64,000 nucleotides of DNA, taken from the NCBI GenBank assembly GCA_963701065.1, contig OY969558.1:558001-622000 (forward strand), written 5' to 3'. The notes under the pieces are model-generated. The model saw only the letters and a list, made by a program, of their open reading frames with translations, was not told where the DNA came from and ran no database searches. The translations under genes and the position numbers were made by a program. Every line of letters starts with the position of its first letter. Within the stretch, counting starts at the first letter, position 1. Shown piece by piece: positions 20,301-27,968 of the stretch. This DNA is from Aquirickettsiella gammari. Lineage in GTDB: Bacteria; Pseudomonadota; Gammaproteobacteria; Diplorickettsiales; Diplorickettsiaceae.

Positions 20301-21047
20301 GCTAATATTCTTGTACTTAAAGACATACACCATAGAAAATATAGTTTTTTTCGTCATAATGAAACAGATTTAATTCTAAGCAATGTATTTGATCCGCTTA
20401 CTCCGCCAGATGAATTTTTTACCGTTGTATACAGTCAATTTTATCGAGTGCCCGAAATGCGCGAGATTGTACTAACGACTAAACTGACTTTCATTGATCA
20501 GCAATTTATTCTTAAAAAAGAAGAAGAAAACATTGTTAATGCGGCTCATTTTAATTTTAATCAATTCAACTTAACTCAAAACATACAAACATCTTTAAAT
20601 AAAAAGAGGCCAAGTAAGATTGTTAATTTTTTTCCGGATGATCATGTACGTCTTAGACGGCAAGTAAAAATCAAACAAAATGCTTCTAACACTAAAAAAA
20701 TCATGTTAAAAAAGCAAGTGAATCGTAAGCTTCGCTTGAATAGATTCGAGAAATTAAATGTGAGCTTCTTTGATGCAATAACTTCAGACGCGCCGCCTTC
20801 TCCACTTGCTAAGCCCGCGCTTTCTTATAATGATAGTTATTCTGATTCAAATTCTAACCCTTCCCTAACGAATAATACAGACATCAATAGCCAGTCAGTA
20901 TTTTTAACTTGGATGTACCATACGCTATGGGGAAAAAAACCAAAATTATTAAAATTCAAGCATTCCATCACCATGGAAAATGAAAATCAGGTATACCGCG
21001 CCATTGATTACTATGAAAGATTACAAAATGAAAGTAGCTATCGTTAG
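14316..21047 (+). CDS. giant protein: CE-clan peptidase-like + NB-ARC/STAND NTPase + long C-terminal region
   Basis: 2243 residues. Residues about 100-200 resemble the ULP/SseL-type (CE clan) deubiquitinase core: H127 in AHWITIVLS, D146 in YYVDSLN, Q176-177, then DSNVGLWTLEIA. The residue where these enzymes have catalytic Cys is V183, so it looks inactive. A linker carries PVLKKKKIE, a possible nuclear signal. About 300-350 is hydrophobic or helical. Residues 640-840 form an NB-ARC-type NTPase: Walker A GLGGIGKT (659-666), Walker B SLFIFDN, sensor VILVTSR, and GLPLAL. About 850-1450 is mostly helical, like NLR/STAND superstructure. About 1480-2100 is strand-rich, with GGHAGNLFF and VGHAGQAIIL as possible internal repeats, then RLRR (2112-2115), a furin-like site, and a polar tail. 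A secreted toxin or effector is inference. Confidence 0.75.
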   Translation: MKSAKLFTNNFIESAVNKDQYLDELKKNISLHPAYFLKIRAKRSGEDDFIEATRQGFYNYWLTLAEVTDIAHLEYNNFKDLTQRPNSDFQAFDSLDHLIDKITNFQIRAKKTSTARETFIVNIGYAHWITIVLSYQQENFTLYYVDSLNYLLTPEIQQFLHTQHILSNDLSEHLFQQMHDSNVGLWTLEIAASLNKMLDQQLPLDAMKVIFSYLPHQYDANYFKEKRKVLAEKLDQHIQYLKLSGPSTSGFSKVTNSSSSSMVDEPVLKKKKIELNDEAVKFRLTLFVDTYINYTSKLLCIYHIVAKGQQLSLENLKTELKIGSTAALLGMTIAQGIAGSIPSLTATARTISSHYYSADKDKARKITLAFENVLPGELSRLLAVVAIEIFHSFESQFMSITDKAGNKIAIEKLAEDAAIRSLNYIVETSSKKISPLILRELLSTGVILGKSEKFFDPSFKKMRLRVTGANVLDTNGETLSTANLYEQAGIRVFNTETQQKSFYKLKKFLNSFYGYRMPLSWEKQRNGEIKEIFINNYQQQELPLPQLKNQFEHDLLDYKYVLKDNMIDQEAKDILDKIKKADQIQPLMAQNIMLQQESIFFNLRKPISNFSGRKEMLDKLHQLLISNVNMAVISQGLSDLILDEPVNSGAAATQAALSGLGGIGKTQLALRYAELYAAFYDNNVIWINADTRSDIVNCLENLAPKLNIAEKNKFGNNKDYNELLSEIYHYFSNKKSLFIFDNVENYQEFEEFLPKNLIGNTPVILVTSRFSHWKNILPVLPLNVFSDQEAIEFIKRELNIDIPQQDAKIKELVSLVQGLPLALQQAVAYITMQKKVDSTFGIDSYIGYFKTNGEKILNFDFAEYSNDPYFKSVFIVWRITLDTIKNIKNIGEKALDILNIMGYLYPDNIKNDLFLNLYSSEEVSHAIHLLKSYSMINTGSQSDISVAHRLVQKVVRVNLEKDFTALEKNAEKIIYLTQDHYINHDIGLHYIYFLLHMVKHNNLVSRLGLGTTRKRAIDVFILSNNGIDLFYFYDAAYLILTKEEYFQLLGEALFLYIKNGLLFLLSETISYLEKHLAERLLTEFNMWAIIEHRYQAASQYQDYIWLSSEDELRNRQLVGIHLIADFQKRFTEKLSTCEFEKRKPRDITCRFRESDNQANKISLAQYHLQLVIKSIHLASSKLMNENSLLGFLPAEWNQIALPFRDRIELVENGLLLGTSKSTTYKELSDLTEKSLFGKYLLSNRTQVSNISQNKQSNLNKTKYFLTHVKKIAKYFIRRSLASIANSYHFEKALEAFQKNEAVSSFSGATSLATSRYDRLLSDIKIEAFLNIIEDISRLLELSEDATVITSIWTWLTSNGNQPIRQVNQIEHYVHLNMEEKLIETLRAAMQLPPSAYLEAKAINKQLVKNSIDFLKNTTYIQNHIFPAADSPLQLFKDNQIFLQEKQSIKLDSTMPDKLSNEEGSIFCLSGILGNESYVKSSEWVYEEPYPPFMRPALVTTYLCKDALGVELTKNRTGNATLITLGTGTDIAIGIPDRFNIFLVNNGEKNYKGGHAGNLFFTQGDKITGTLEGGEGPENTIRLENFLPNATYVLFDKQGLLCGQNVTSLNSHCKEGLQLKHIQYIYGRKRLKDVIFINGDIEYVDGLAGKNEDEYDYIYLTRYITPHLLLELRSNTAFYAFEHNFPLNTSLINYHLGRQVGNASVLIHSVESIQHRFNIEFSLKELDKIVFSTSEVFLIFLYKENFFNLRVSDYLFNIKLSVIELFFKSQQELRLASPNYLYIRELGTYTLNELVGYYHSLSQRLQMTLRIFVVPSQIMLQVGHAGQAIILYSEPSTKNYLISQGDKTIYLIKSPLQKIGFPMPEIVIISLGEKNALNILDLSEVWNQARRICPMQTITSEIVEQDQDLILSLKVNHRWLSTTECLPSVTVWSIATIKLRNALVDDAYQNLEIFFHNSPLRITFDERINWHLQAYPLTFGPEETIIILTKNDLIPEANILVLKDIHHRKYSFFRHNETDLILSNVFDPLTPPDEFFTVVYSQFYRVPEMREIVLTTKLTFIDQQFILKKEEENIVNAAHFNFNQFNLTQNIQTSLNKKRPSKIVNFFPDDHVRLRRQVKIKQNASNTKKIMLKKQVNRKLRLNRFEKLNVSFFDAITSDAPPSPLAKPALSYNDSYSDSNSNPSLTNNTDINSQSVFLTWMYHTLWGKKPKLLKFKHSITMENENQVYRAIDYYERLQNESSYR

Positions 21048-21137
21048 CGATGATTTTGCTATGGTTTTTCGGACAAAGTAAACTTAAGTTACTCAGCAAA
21101 GAATTTATCCAAAAAACTATAGCAAGCTCAGATAAGT

Positions 21138-21857
21138 TCAAACAGCTAAAGCCTCTCGTTGCTTTTTAAATAAACACTGGATTCCGGATTCTGCCAGTAC
21201 CAGCAATTGATCCAATTGTTGTTTGCTCAGGGCTTTTTGCTCCGCGGTGGCTTGTACCTCAATGATCCCGCCTTGTTCTGTCATAACGACATTCATATCG
21301 GTATCGGCTTTCGAATCCTCAGCATAATCAAGATCTAAGATAGGCTGCCCTTGATAGATACCCACCGATATCGCCGCAACCAGAAAACGTAAAGGATCCT
21401 GCTTAAGCTCTGCTTTCTTTTTCATCACAGCAAGCGCATCAAATAATGCCATACTCGCACCGGTAATCGCTGCGGTACGCGTACCACCGTCCGCTTGAAT
21501 CACATCACAATCCAAAATGATGGTATTTTCACCCAATTGTTTTAGATCGACGCTAACGCGCAACACTCGACCAATCAAACGCTGGATTTCTAAACTGCGT
21601 CCTGTTTGCTTGCCTCGACTTGCTTCACGATCACAACGGGTATGTGTCGCGCGGGGTAGCATGCCATACTCTGCCGTAATCCAACCCTGACCTGAACCTT
21701 TCAAAAATTTAGGCACGCCAGGTAGCACGCTGGCGGTACAAATGACTTGGGTATTGCCAAATGCAATGAGCACCGAACCTTCTGCATGTTGGGTATAGGG
21801 CCGGGTAATTTGAATAACACGAAGCGCATCAGCCGCACGATTTGTAGCACGCATCAT
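21138..21857 (-). CDS. rph: ribonuclease PH
   Basis: RNase PH is a phosphate-dependent 3'-5' exonuclease that trims the 3' ends of tRNA precursors. The 239-residue protein has the family start (RAADALRVIQITR), TQHAEGSVLIAFGNTQVIC, the conserved GMLPRATHTRCDREASRGKQ segment with phosphate-binding arginines, and CDVIQADGGTRTAAITGA. Two adjacent ATG codons (21857, 21854) could start it. It is divergent from yicC with 99 bp between. The rph/yicC/gmk linkage is common in gammaproteobacteria. Confidence 0.95.
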   Translation of the reverse strand: MMRATNRAADALRVIQITRPYTQHAEGSVLIAFGNTQVICTASVLPGVPKFLKGSGQGWITAEYGMLPRATHTRCDREASRGKQTGRSLEIQRLIGRVLRVSVDLKQLGENTIILDCDVIQADGGTRTAAITGASMALFDALAVMKKKAELKQDPLRFLVAAISVGIYQGQPILDLDYAEDSKADTDMNVVMTEQGGIIEVQATAEQKALSKQQLDQLLVLAESGIQCLFKKQREALAV

Positions 21858-21956
21858 TATTTTTCCTTTTATTAATAAAAGCTAGATTTTATTTTTAGAG
21901 TCATTAAAATAGGTTCTTGAAACACATGCATTATACTTTTTAAGTTGAAAATTACC

Positions 21957-22823
21957 ATGACTAATAGCATGACGGCCTTCGCCCGAAAAGAAAAACAAGC
22001 GGATTGGGGTCAGGCAGCTTGGGAACTGCGGAGTGTTAACCATCGTTATTTGGAAATTATTCTCTCTTTACCTGAACCCTTTAGCCATTTAGAGCCCTTG
22101 ATCCGAAAACAAATCCAAACTCGTTTGCAACGAGGCCGAGTTGAAGCCAAGTTACGCTATAAATTCTATGCCCATCGATCAATTCCGATTGAAATCGATG
22201 AAGAACTGACAAAGTCATTGATTAGCGCTTATACGAAAATTGCTAACCTAGCCAATATAAGCACGCCCTTGGATCCAGGCGAACTACTACGTTGGCCACA
22301 GCTACTCAAGTTTGCAGAATTAAGCTACGAAGCCTTACAACCCGAGTTAATGGGTTTGTTTTCGCAAACACTAGATGATTTTTGTTTGATACGAGTCACT
22401 GAAGGAAAAGCACTTTTTAACTTGATTCGTCAACGTTTAATAAAGCTGGATGCACTTATCCAAAGTATTCAAATACAACTTCCGCAGCTCTTAAATCTAC
22501 AACGAGAAAAAATTCTCGTACGCCTAAATGAAGCTAAAGTAAGTCTAGAGCCTAACCGTTTAGAACAAGAAATGTTATTATTTACCCAAAAGACAGACGT
22601 AGCAGAAGAACTCGATCGCCTGCAGATCCATCTGGGCGAATTTAAAAAATTATTGATAAAAAATCAAGCTCAAGGTAAACAGCTTGATTTTTTATTACAA
22701 GAACTAAACCGTGAAGCCAATACCTTAGCCTCTAAATCGCTTAATGCCGAACTCACTTTGTCGGCCGTCAGCATCAAGGTTTTAATAGAAGAAATGCGCG
22801 AACAAGTGCAAAATATCGAGTAA
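21957..22823 (+). CDS. yicC: YicC-family endoribonuclease
   Basis: YicC-type proteins are widespread; recent work describes endoribonuclease activity linked to small-RNA turnover. From the ATG at 21957 the protein is 288 residues and begins with the family signature SMTAFAR. I prefer this to a TTG at 21945 because the family N-terminus is M-x-x-SMTAF. It has WELRSVNHRYLEI near the N-terminus and the C-terminal GKQLDFLLQELNREANTLASKS block typical of the family. It precedes gmk by 3 bp, indicating an operon. Confidence 0.92.
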   Translation: MTNSMTAFARKEKQADWGQAAWELRSVNHRYLEIILSLPEPFSHLEPLIRKQIQTRLQRGRVEAKLRYKFYAHRSIPIEIDEELTKSLISAYTKIANLANISTPLDPGELLRWPQLLKFAELSYEALQPELMGLFSQTLDDFCLIRVTEGKALFNLIRQRLIKLDALIQSIQIQLPQLLNLQREKILVRLNEAKVSLEPNRLEQEMLLFTQKTDVAEELDRLQIHLGEFKKLLIKNQAQGKQLDFLLQELNREANTLASKSLNAELTLSAVSIKVLIEEMREQVQNIE

Positions 22824-22826
22824 TTT

Positions 22827-23444
22827 ATGAATATACCAGGCACACTTTATATCATATCCGCGCCCTCAGGAGGTGGAAAGACGAGCTTAGTCAATGCACT
22901 TTTGGAGTCTGTCGCTAACTTAGAGGTTTCCGTATCTTATACCACCAGACCACCGCGACCGGGTGAAAGAGAAGGCCTGGATTACCATTTTATTGACGAA
23001 ATAGGCTTTAAACAACTGATCCAAACCAAATCCTTTCTAGAGCATGCGGTTGTTTTTGGTCATTATTATGGCACTTCACTCGATTGGGTAAGCAAAAAAA
23101 TAGAGGCCGGGGTTGATATTATTTTAGAAATCGATTGGCAAGGCGCGCAACAGATTAGAGAAAAAATGCCTGAATCTATTGGGATTTTTATCGTCCCTCC
23201 TTCCTGGGAAGTATTGGAAAAAAGATTACAGCTTAGAGCACAAGACAAAAAATCGGTGATCAAAAAACGTATGGCGGATGCAAAAGCTGAATTAGCCCAT
23301 TATGATGAATATGATTATTTAATTGTGAATGAAAATTTTTCCAATGCACTGGCCGATTTAAATGCTATCTTGAGGGTTCGACGTCTACGTTGTAGCATTC
23401 AAAAAAAAGAACTCGCGCCGCTTTTGGCGACTTTATTAAGCTAA
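22827..23444 (+). CDS. gmk: guanylate kinase
   Basis: Gmk phosphorylates GMP to GDP. The 205-residue protein has the P-loop APSGGGKTSL, the GMP-binding VSYTTRPPRPGEREGLDYHF segment, the EIDWQGAQQIRE Walker-B-like region and the C-terminal lid (RLQLRAQDKKSVIKKRM). It begins 3 bp after yicC. In many relatives rpoZ and spoT follow; here an AT-rich inverted repeat and a membrane-protein gene follow. Confidence 0.96.
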   Translation: MNIPGTLYIISAPSGGGKTSLVNALLESVANLEVSVSYTTRPPRPGEREGLDYHFIDEIGFKQLIQTKSFLEHAVVFGHYYGTSLDWVSKKIEAGVDIILEIDWQGAQQIREKMPESIGIFIVPPSWEVLEKRLQLRAQDKKSVIKKRMADAKAELAHYDEYDYLIVNENFSNALADLNAILRVRRLRCSIQKKELAPLLATLLS

Positions 23445-23481
23445 TTTTATCAGCTTATATCTATTAGTAGAAAATTAGCTT
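23438..23481 (+). repeat. inverted repeat at gmk 3' end
   Basis: AAGCTAATTTT (23438-23448) and AAAATTAGCTT (23471-23481) are perfectly complementary over 11 bp with a 22-base loop. It overlaps the gmk stop codon. No T-run follows, so it would be a weak terminator or an mRNA-stabilising stem. Confidence 0.4.
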
Positions 23482-23573
23482 AAAACCTCAATTCAAATAA
23501 AAAATTGACGAACTCTTTTAAAAGAATTAAGCACATTAATGGGGGAATTTTGTCAGTTAATTTGGGGCACGCA

Positions 23574-24113
23574 ATGAGCAGCAAAATACAGTCTCACACC
23601 TTAGGCAATCATTCTATTAATATTGTCATCGGTGTGATAGGTATGCTGATTATTATTATGGGCACGCTAATAACATCGCTGCCTACACAAAAACTATGTT
23701 ATTTGTTCGGCGGACTTTTCTTATTGCTTTCATCGCTATTAGAACGTCAATTATTTTTCACTTTATTTCAAATTGTGATTAGTTCAGGGGCTCTGATTGC
23801 TTTTGCGCCTATCCCTGCCTTTTATAAAACCTTGCTGCCTATATCTTTAAGTATTTTGGTCATCGTCTATTTTATTAAGCAAGGGAAGTTCAAAGACCCT
23901 TTAAACCGTTTGGGTTGTTTAGGCCTTGTTTTTTTGGCCATTGGCTACGCCGTTACCCATCCCTTGATTTACTTCCTAGGTGCCCTATGTCTAACGATAT
24001 TCTCTTTTACTGCTTTTAAGCAAGGGATCCGATTAGGTTTAGTATGGGGGATATTAAATGCAGTGTTTAGCATAACCGCTGGAATAGCCACGTATAAAAT
24101 CTTCTTTTTATAA
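23574..24113 (+). CDS. hypothetical multi-pass membrane protein
   Basis: About 179 residues from the ATG at 23574 (an in-frame TTG at 23505 would add 23 polar residues). Roughly six hydrophobic segments fill the protein, beginning INIVIGVIGMLIIIMGTLI and ending WGILNAVFSITAGIATYKIFFL, with short connecting loops and few charges. This resembles small HdeD/DUF308-like membrane proteins in general shape, but I cannot assign a family. It sits between gmk and a secreted nuclease gene, all on the same strand. Confidence 0.6.
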   Translation: MSSKIQSHTLGNHSINIVIGVIGMLIIIMGTLITSLPTQKLCYLFGGLFLLLSSLLERQLFFTLFQIVISSGALIAFAPIPAFYKTLLPISLSILVIVYFIKQGKFKDPLNRLGCLGLVFLAIGYAVTHPLIYFLGALCLTIFSFTAFKQGIRLGLVWGILNAVFSITAGIATYKIFFL

Positions 24114-24148
24114 CAGGCAAATATATTATCCTTTATAGAAGCAATTTT

Positions 24149-24730
24149 ATGTTGAAGAAATTACTCGGCGGTTTTTTATTATTGTCTTGCGGCTATTCTT
24201 TGACCAGCTTAGCCACCAGCATACCGATTAGCACTTGCCCTGATATACAAGTTTGTTTTACCCCTGGACAAAATTGTACCGCTGAAATCACTGAGGTAAT
24301 AGATGCCGCTAAAAAATCTATTTTTGTTCAAGCCTATAGCTTTACTTCCATGCCCATAGCAGAGCATTTGATTGCCGCCAAAAATCGCGGCATTGCCGTT
24401 AATGTCATTCTGGATAAAAGCCAAAAATCGCAACGATATAGCGCCTCGCATCTTTTAGTCGATCAACATATTCCCTGCTGGATTGACTATAAACCGGCCA
24501 TTGCGCACAACAAAATCATGATCATTGACGAAAAGGAGGTCATAACGGGATCATTTAATTTTACTAAGGCCGCACAGAGTAGAAATGCTGAAAATTTATT
24601 GATTATCCGCGATCCATCCTTGGCTAAGCTATATATGCAAAACTGGCGACGACGTAAAGCAGTTTCGCGCTATCTTAATCCGCAAACGGAACCACACTGT
24701 GGATTAATAAAATTAGATGAAACTTATTAA
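24149..24730 (+). CDS. secreted phospholipase D-family (Nuc-like) endonuclease
   Basis: The 193-residue protein has an N-terminal hydrophobic signal (LLGGFLLLSCGYSLTSLA) and a single PLD/HKD motif: H120-N-K122-x4-D127, followed by GSFNFTKAAQSRNAEN. A single HKD motif at this length is typical of the Nuc subfamily, which works as a dimer with the two motifs forming one active site on DNA or RNA. Cysteines at the mature N-terminus (STCPDIQVCF, QNC) suit a periplasmic or exported location. Related proteins in intracellular bacteria are found on both chromosomes and mobile elements; its target here is unknown. Confidence 0.85.
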   Translation: MLKKLLGGFLLLSCGYSLTSLATSIPISTCPDIQVCFTPGQNCTAEITEVIDAAKKSIFVQAYSFTSMPIAEHLIAAKNRGIAVNVILDKSQKSQRYSASHLLVDQHIPCWIDYKPAIAHNKIMIIDEKEVITGSFNFTKAAQSRNAENLLIIRDPSLAKLYMQNWRRRKAVSRYLNPQTEPHCGLIKLDETY

Positions 24731-24807
24731 ATACTAACGATGCGGCTTAATCTTAAGCACAGCAAGTCCGATATGAAACGATTAAATCAGCACTATCCTA
24801 AATAGTT

Positions 24808-27800
24808 TCATCCTTCTAGTAGTGGATCTCCGGCAATATCGCTTACTCGATGAGCCAGATGATCTTGTGCCAATAGTAAGTAGATAGCCGGTACGACAAA
24901 TAAAGTAAATAAAGTACCAATAGAAATACCTGTGGTAATCACTAAACCAATATTAAAACGGCTAATAGCACCCGCTCCTGTGGCAAAAATCAAAGGAATA
25001 ACCCCTAATACCATCGATGCCGTTGTCATTAAGATAGGCCTAAGTCGAATTCCAGCCGCCATTTGTATCGCTTCGCGTTTTTTATGACCTTCTTGCTGTA
25101 GATCATTGGCAAATTGCACAATTAAGATCCCGTGCTTACTGATTAAACCAATTAAAGTGACTAAACCTACTTCGGTATAAATATTCAAACTGGCACCGCC
25201 AATACCCAGACTTATAAAAATAAGTGCGCCGCAAATCGACATCGGGACACTCACTAAAATAATAAAGGGATCGCGAAAACTTTCAAATTGAGCCGCTAAA
25301 CAAAGAAAAATAATAATTAACGCTAAAAAAAAGGTTAAAATTAATGCACTACTTTCTTGTTGAAACTGACGTGACTGCGCCGCATAATCTACCCGATAGT
25401 TTTCTGGAAATATTTTCTTGGCTATCCCTTGTAGTCCTTTTAATGCATCCCCCATGGTCACGCCTGGAAAAGGAATAGCCGAAATAGTCGCTGAATTGAG
25501 TTGCTGAAAGTGATTAATTGATTCGGGAACTACCCGCGTTTTTAGTCGCGCAATGGTTGATAAAGGAATGACTGCGCCATTAGGAATGCGTAAATAATAA
25601 TTGAGCAATTGATCGGCATTCAAACGATAAGCTTGCATCACTTGCGGTATCACCTGATAGGATCGGCCGGCAAAATCAAAATAATTAATATAGTTTTCGC
25701 TGAGAGAAGAGGCTAATAGATTCCCTACATCGGCCATGGTTAAGCCCATTTGAGCGGCTTTATCTCGATCGATTTGTATGCTTGTTTGCGGTTTATCCAG
25801 TTTAAGATCGGTATCTAAATAAACAAATAAGCCGCTCTGACGCGCTTCGTCGAGTAAGGCTTGTGATACTTCATTCAATTTATTGTAATCATCCGTTGTC
25901 GTAATCACAAATTGTACCGGCAAACCACTCCCTCCACCTGGTAAGGAAGGTTTTTGAAAAGCAGCAATCCGTGCACCGGCTATTCCATCAAATAAGCGTT
26001 GTATCTGCGGTTGTAATTGATTGCTTGTTTGCTTGCGTTGATTCCATGGCTTAAAAACCATTCCTCCGATACTGGTATTAAGGCCATTGACGCCATCCAA
26101 TTGAAAGACATGATCCATTTCTGGAAAGTTTTTAAAGATTTGATAGACCTGATTGGAATATAACTGTGTTTGTTGTAATGTCGCATTCGGTGCGGCGGTT
26201 AATAAACTCAGAATAATGCCTTGATCTTCTTGTGGCGCCAATTCATTTTTTGATGTGGCATATAAAAAATAAATACTACTTAAGATAATCAATGCAAATA
26301 CAGCAGTTACAGCAACATTATTCAAAGAATCATGCAACGCATGCTCGTAAATATCACGTATTTTTTCAAATTGACGATCAACAAAAGCAACAAAACCCGA
26401 ATGATTATTTTCAGTGCTTGCTTGTAGTGATTTAGAACACATCATCGGTGAAAGTGTTAACGCGATAATCGCTGAGATCGCGACAGCGCCCGCTAAAGTA
26501 AAAGCAAATTCGGTAAATAGTGCACCGGTTAATCCGCCCATAAAACCAATCGGAACATAAACGGCAATTAAAACCACGGAAATTGAAATAATTGGAATAG
26601 CTAATTCCCGCGCACCTTTTATGGCGGCATCAAAAGGGGTTTGACCCGATTCGATGTGTCGATAAATATTTTCTACGATAATAATGGCGTCATCGACCAC
26701 CAAACCAATGGCTAACACCAAGGCTAATAAGGTCAATAAATTAATAGTATATCCCAACAACAACATAATAAGGAAAGCGCCTATCAAAGAAAGCGGCATC
26801 GCAATAACAGGAATGATGACAGAACGTACGGAGCCTAAAAAAAGAAAAATGACCAATGTCACTATCACTAAGGCTTCTATCAAGCTGGTCATTACTTCAT
26901 GGATAGAGCTATTGATATATTGACTTTCGTCGTAAACAATTTTTCCACTTAATCCTTGTGGTAATTGTTGGCTAATAGCGGGCATCGCATCCCTTACATT
27001 TTTTATTACCGAAAGTACATTCGCGGTCGGCGCCACTTTGATACCAATATAAACAGCCGGCTTATTATCAAACTTAACCGCGCTATCATAGCTTTGCGAA
27101 CCCAAAGTCACTTTAGCGACATCTTTTAAGCGTATAATGGCGCCATCTTTTGCTTTGATAATCAAGTTTTGAAATTGTTCTACGGTATTTAAGCCTGTAT
27201 TGACGGTCAAATCGACCGTGACCATATTTCCTTTGCTGCGCCCAACTGCTGCAATAAAATCATTATTCGCTAAAGCGTTTGCTACCTCATTGGCGCTGAG
27301 ACTATAAGAAGCTAACTTGGCGGGATCTAACCAAGCACGCAGTGAAAATAAATGTTGTCCGACTATTTCAGCCTGCTGTACGCCATTTATCGCTTGAAAT
27401 TTTGGTTGCACCACTCGAATAAGATAATCGGTTATTTGGTTACTGGCTAATTTTGGACTATAAAATCCGATATACATTGAGTCTATCGTTTCGCCAACGG
27501 CGATACTTAAGGTAGGTTGCTGAGAAGCTTTAGGTAATTGATTAATAACCGCATTCACTTTGGTATTAATCTCTGTTAATGCTTTATTCGGATCATAATT
27601 AAGTCGTAGATTCGCTTGAATAGCGCTACTACCTTGGGTACTGCTAGAGGTCAAATAATCGATCCCTTGTGCTTGGGAAATTGAGTTTTCCAGGGGAGTG
27701 GTAATAAAACCGGCGACTAATGCCGGATCTGCGCCTGTATAAACGGTAGAAACAGTTATTACGGCATTTTCTGTCGCAGGATATTGTCGAACCTGTAACA

Positions 27801-27891
27801 AGCTTAATGAACGTATGCCTAACACCAAGATTAATAAACTAATCACGGTTGCCAGTACAGGTCGTTGAATAAAGATATCCGTAAACCGCAT
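24808..27891 (-). CDS. RND efflux pump inner-membrane transporter (AcrB/MexB-like, HAE1)
   Basis: Proton-driven trimeric exporter of drugs or toxic compounds. The 1027-residue protein starts with the family pattern MRFTDIFIQRPVLATVISL, has twelve membrane helices in two halves with large periplasmic loops after helices 1 and 7, and keeps the proton-relay Asp pair in LAIGLVVDDAIIIVENIYRHIE (helix 4). The second half has FESFRDPFIILVSVPMSICGAL and GLVTLIGLISKHGILIVQFAN. Length is near AcrB (1049). It is the last gene of an adaptor/transporter set with the outer-membrane gene upstream on the same strand. Substrate is unknown. Confidence 0.92.
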   Translation of the reverse strand: MRFTDIFIQRPVLATVISLLILVLGIRSLSLLQVRQYPATENAVITVSTVYTGADPALVAGFITTPLENSISQAQGIDYLTSSSTQGSSAIQANLRLNYDPNKALTEINTKVNAVINQLPKASQQPTLSIAVGETIDSMYIGFYSPKLASNQITDYLIRVVQPKFQAINGVQQAEIVGQHLFSLRAWLDPAKLASYSLSANEVANALANNDFIAAVGRSKGNMVTVDLTVNTGLNTVEQFQNLIIKAKDGAIIRLKDVAKVTLGSQSYDSAVKFDNKPAVYIGIKVAPTANVLSVIKNVRDAMPAISQQLPQGLSGKIVYDESQYINSSIHEVMTSLIEALVIVTLVIFLFLGSVRSVIIPVIAMPLSLIGAFLIMLLLGYTINLLTLLALVLAIGLVVDDAIIIVENIYRHIESGQTPFDAAIKGARELAIPIISISVVLIAVYVPIGFMGGLTGALFTEFAFTLAGAVAISAIIALTLSPMMCSKSLQASTENNHSGFVAFVDRQFEKIRDIYEHALHDSLNNVAVTAVFALIILSSIYFLYATSKNELAPQEDQGIILSLLTAAPNATLQQTQLYSNQVYQIFKNFPEMDHVFQLDGVNGLNTSIGGMVFKPWNQRKQTSNQLQPQIQRLFDGIAGARIAAFQKPSLPGGGSGLPVQFVITTTDDYNKLNEVSQALLDEARQSGLFVYLDTDLKLDKPQTSIQIDRDKAAQMGLTMADVGNLLASSLSENYINYFDFAGRSYQVIPQVMQAYRLNADQLLNYYLRIPNGAVIPLSTIARLKTRVVPESINHFQQLNSATISAIPFPGVTMGDALKGLQGIAKKIFPENYRVDYAAQSRQFQQESSALILTFFLALIIIFLCLAAQFESFRDPFIILVSVPMSICGALIFISLGIGGASLNIYTEVGLVTLIGLISKHGILIVQFANDLQQEGHKKREAIQMAAGIRLRPILMTTASMVLGVIPLIFATGAGAISRFNIGLVITTGISIGTLFTLFVVPAIYLLLAQDHLAHRVSDIAGDPLLEG

Positions 27892-27968
27892 AGATTAATC
27901 GTCCTGAATCTAAGGTGCCTCTTCTCAAGTCAAGCAAGTATTAAAAACCACTTGCTTATCCTTGTTAC

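Noticed and set aside
14316..21047. Giant protein as an RTX or calcium-binding adhesin because of glycine-rich GGEGPENTI-like text
   Set aside because: Only isolated glycine-rich spots occur; there is no run of nonapeptide repeats.
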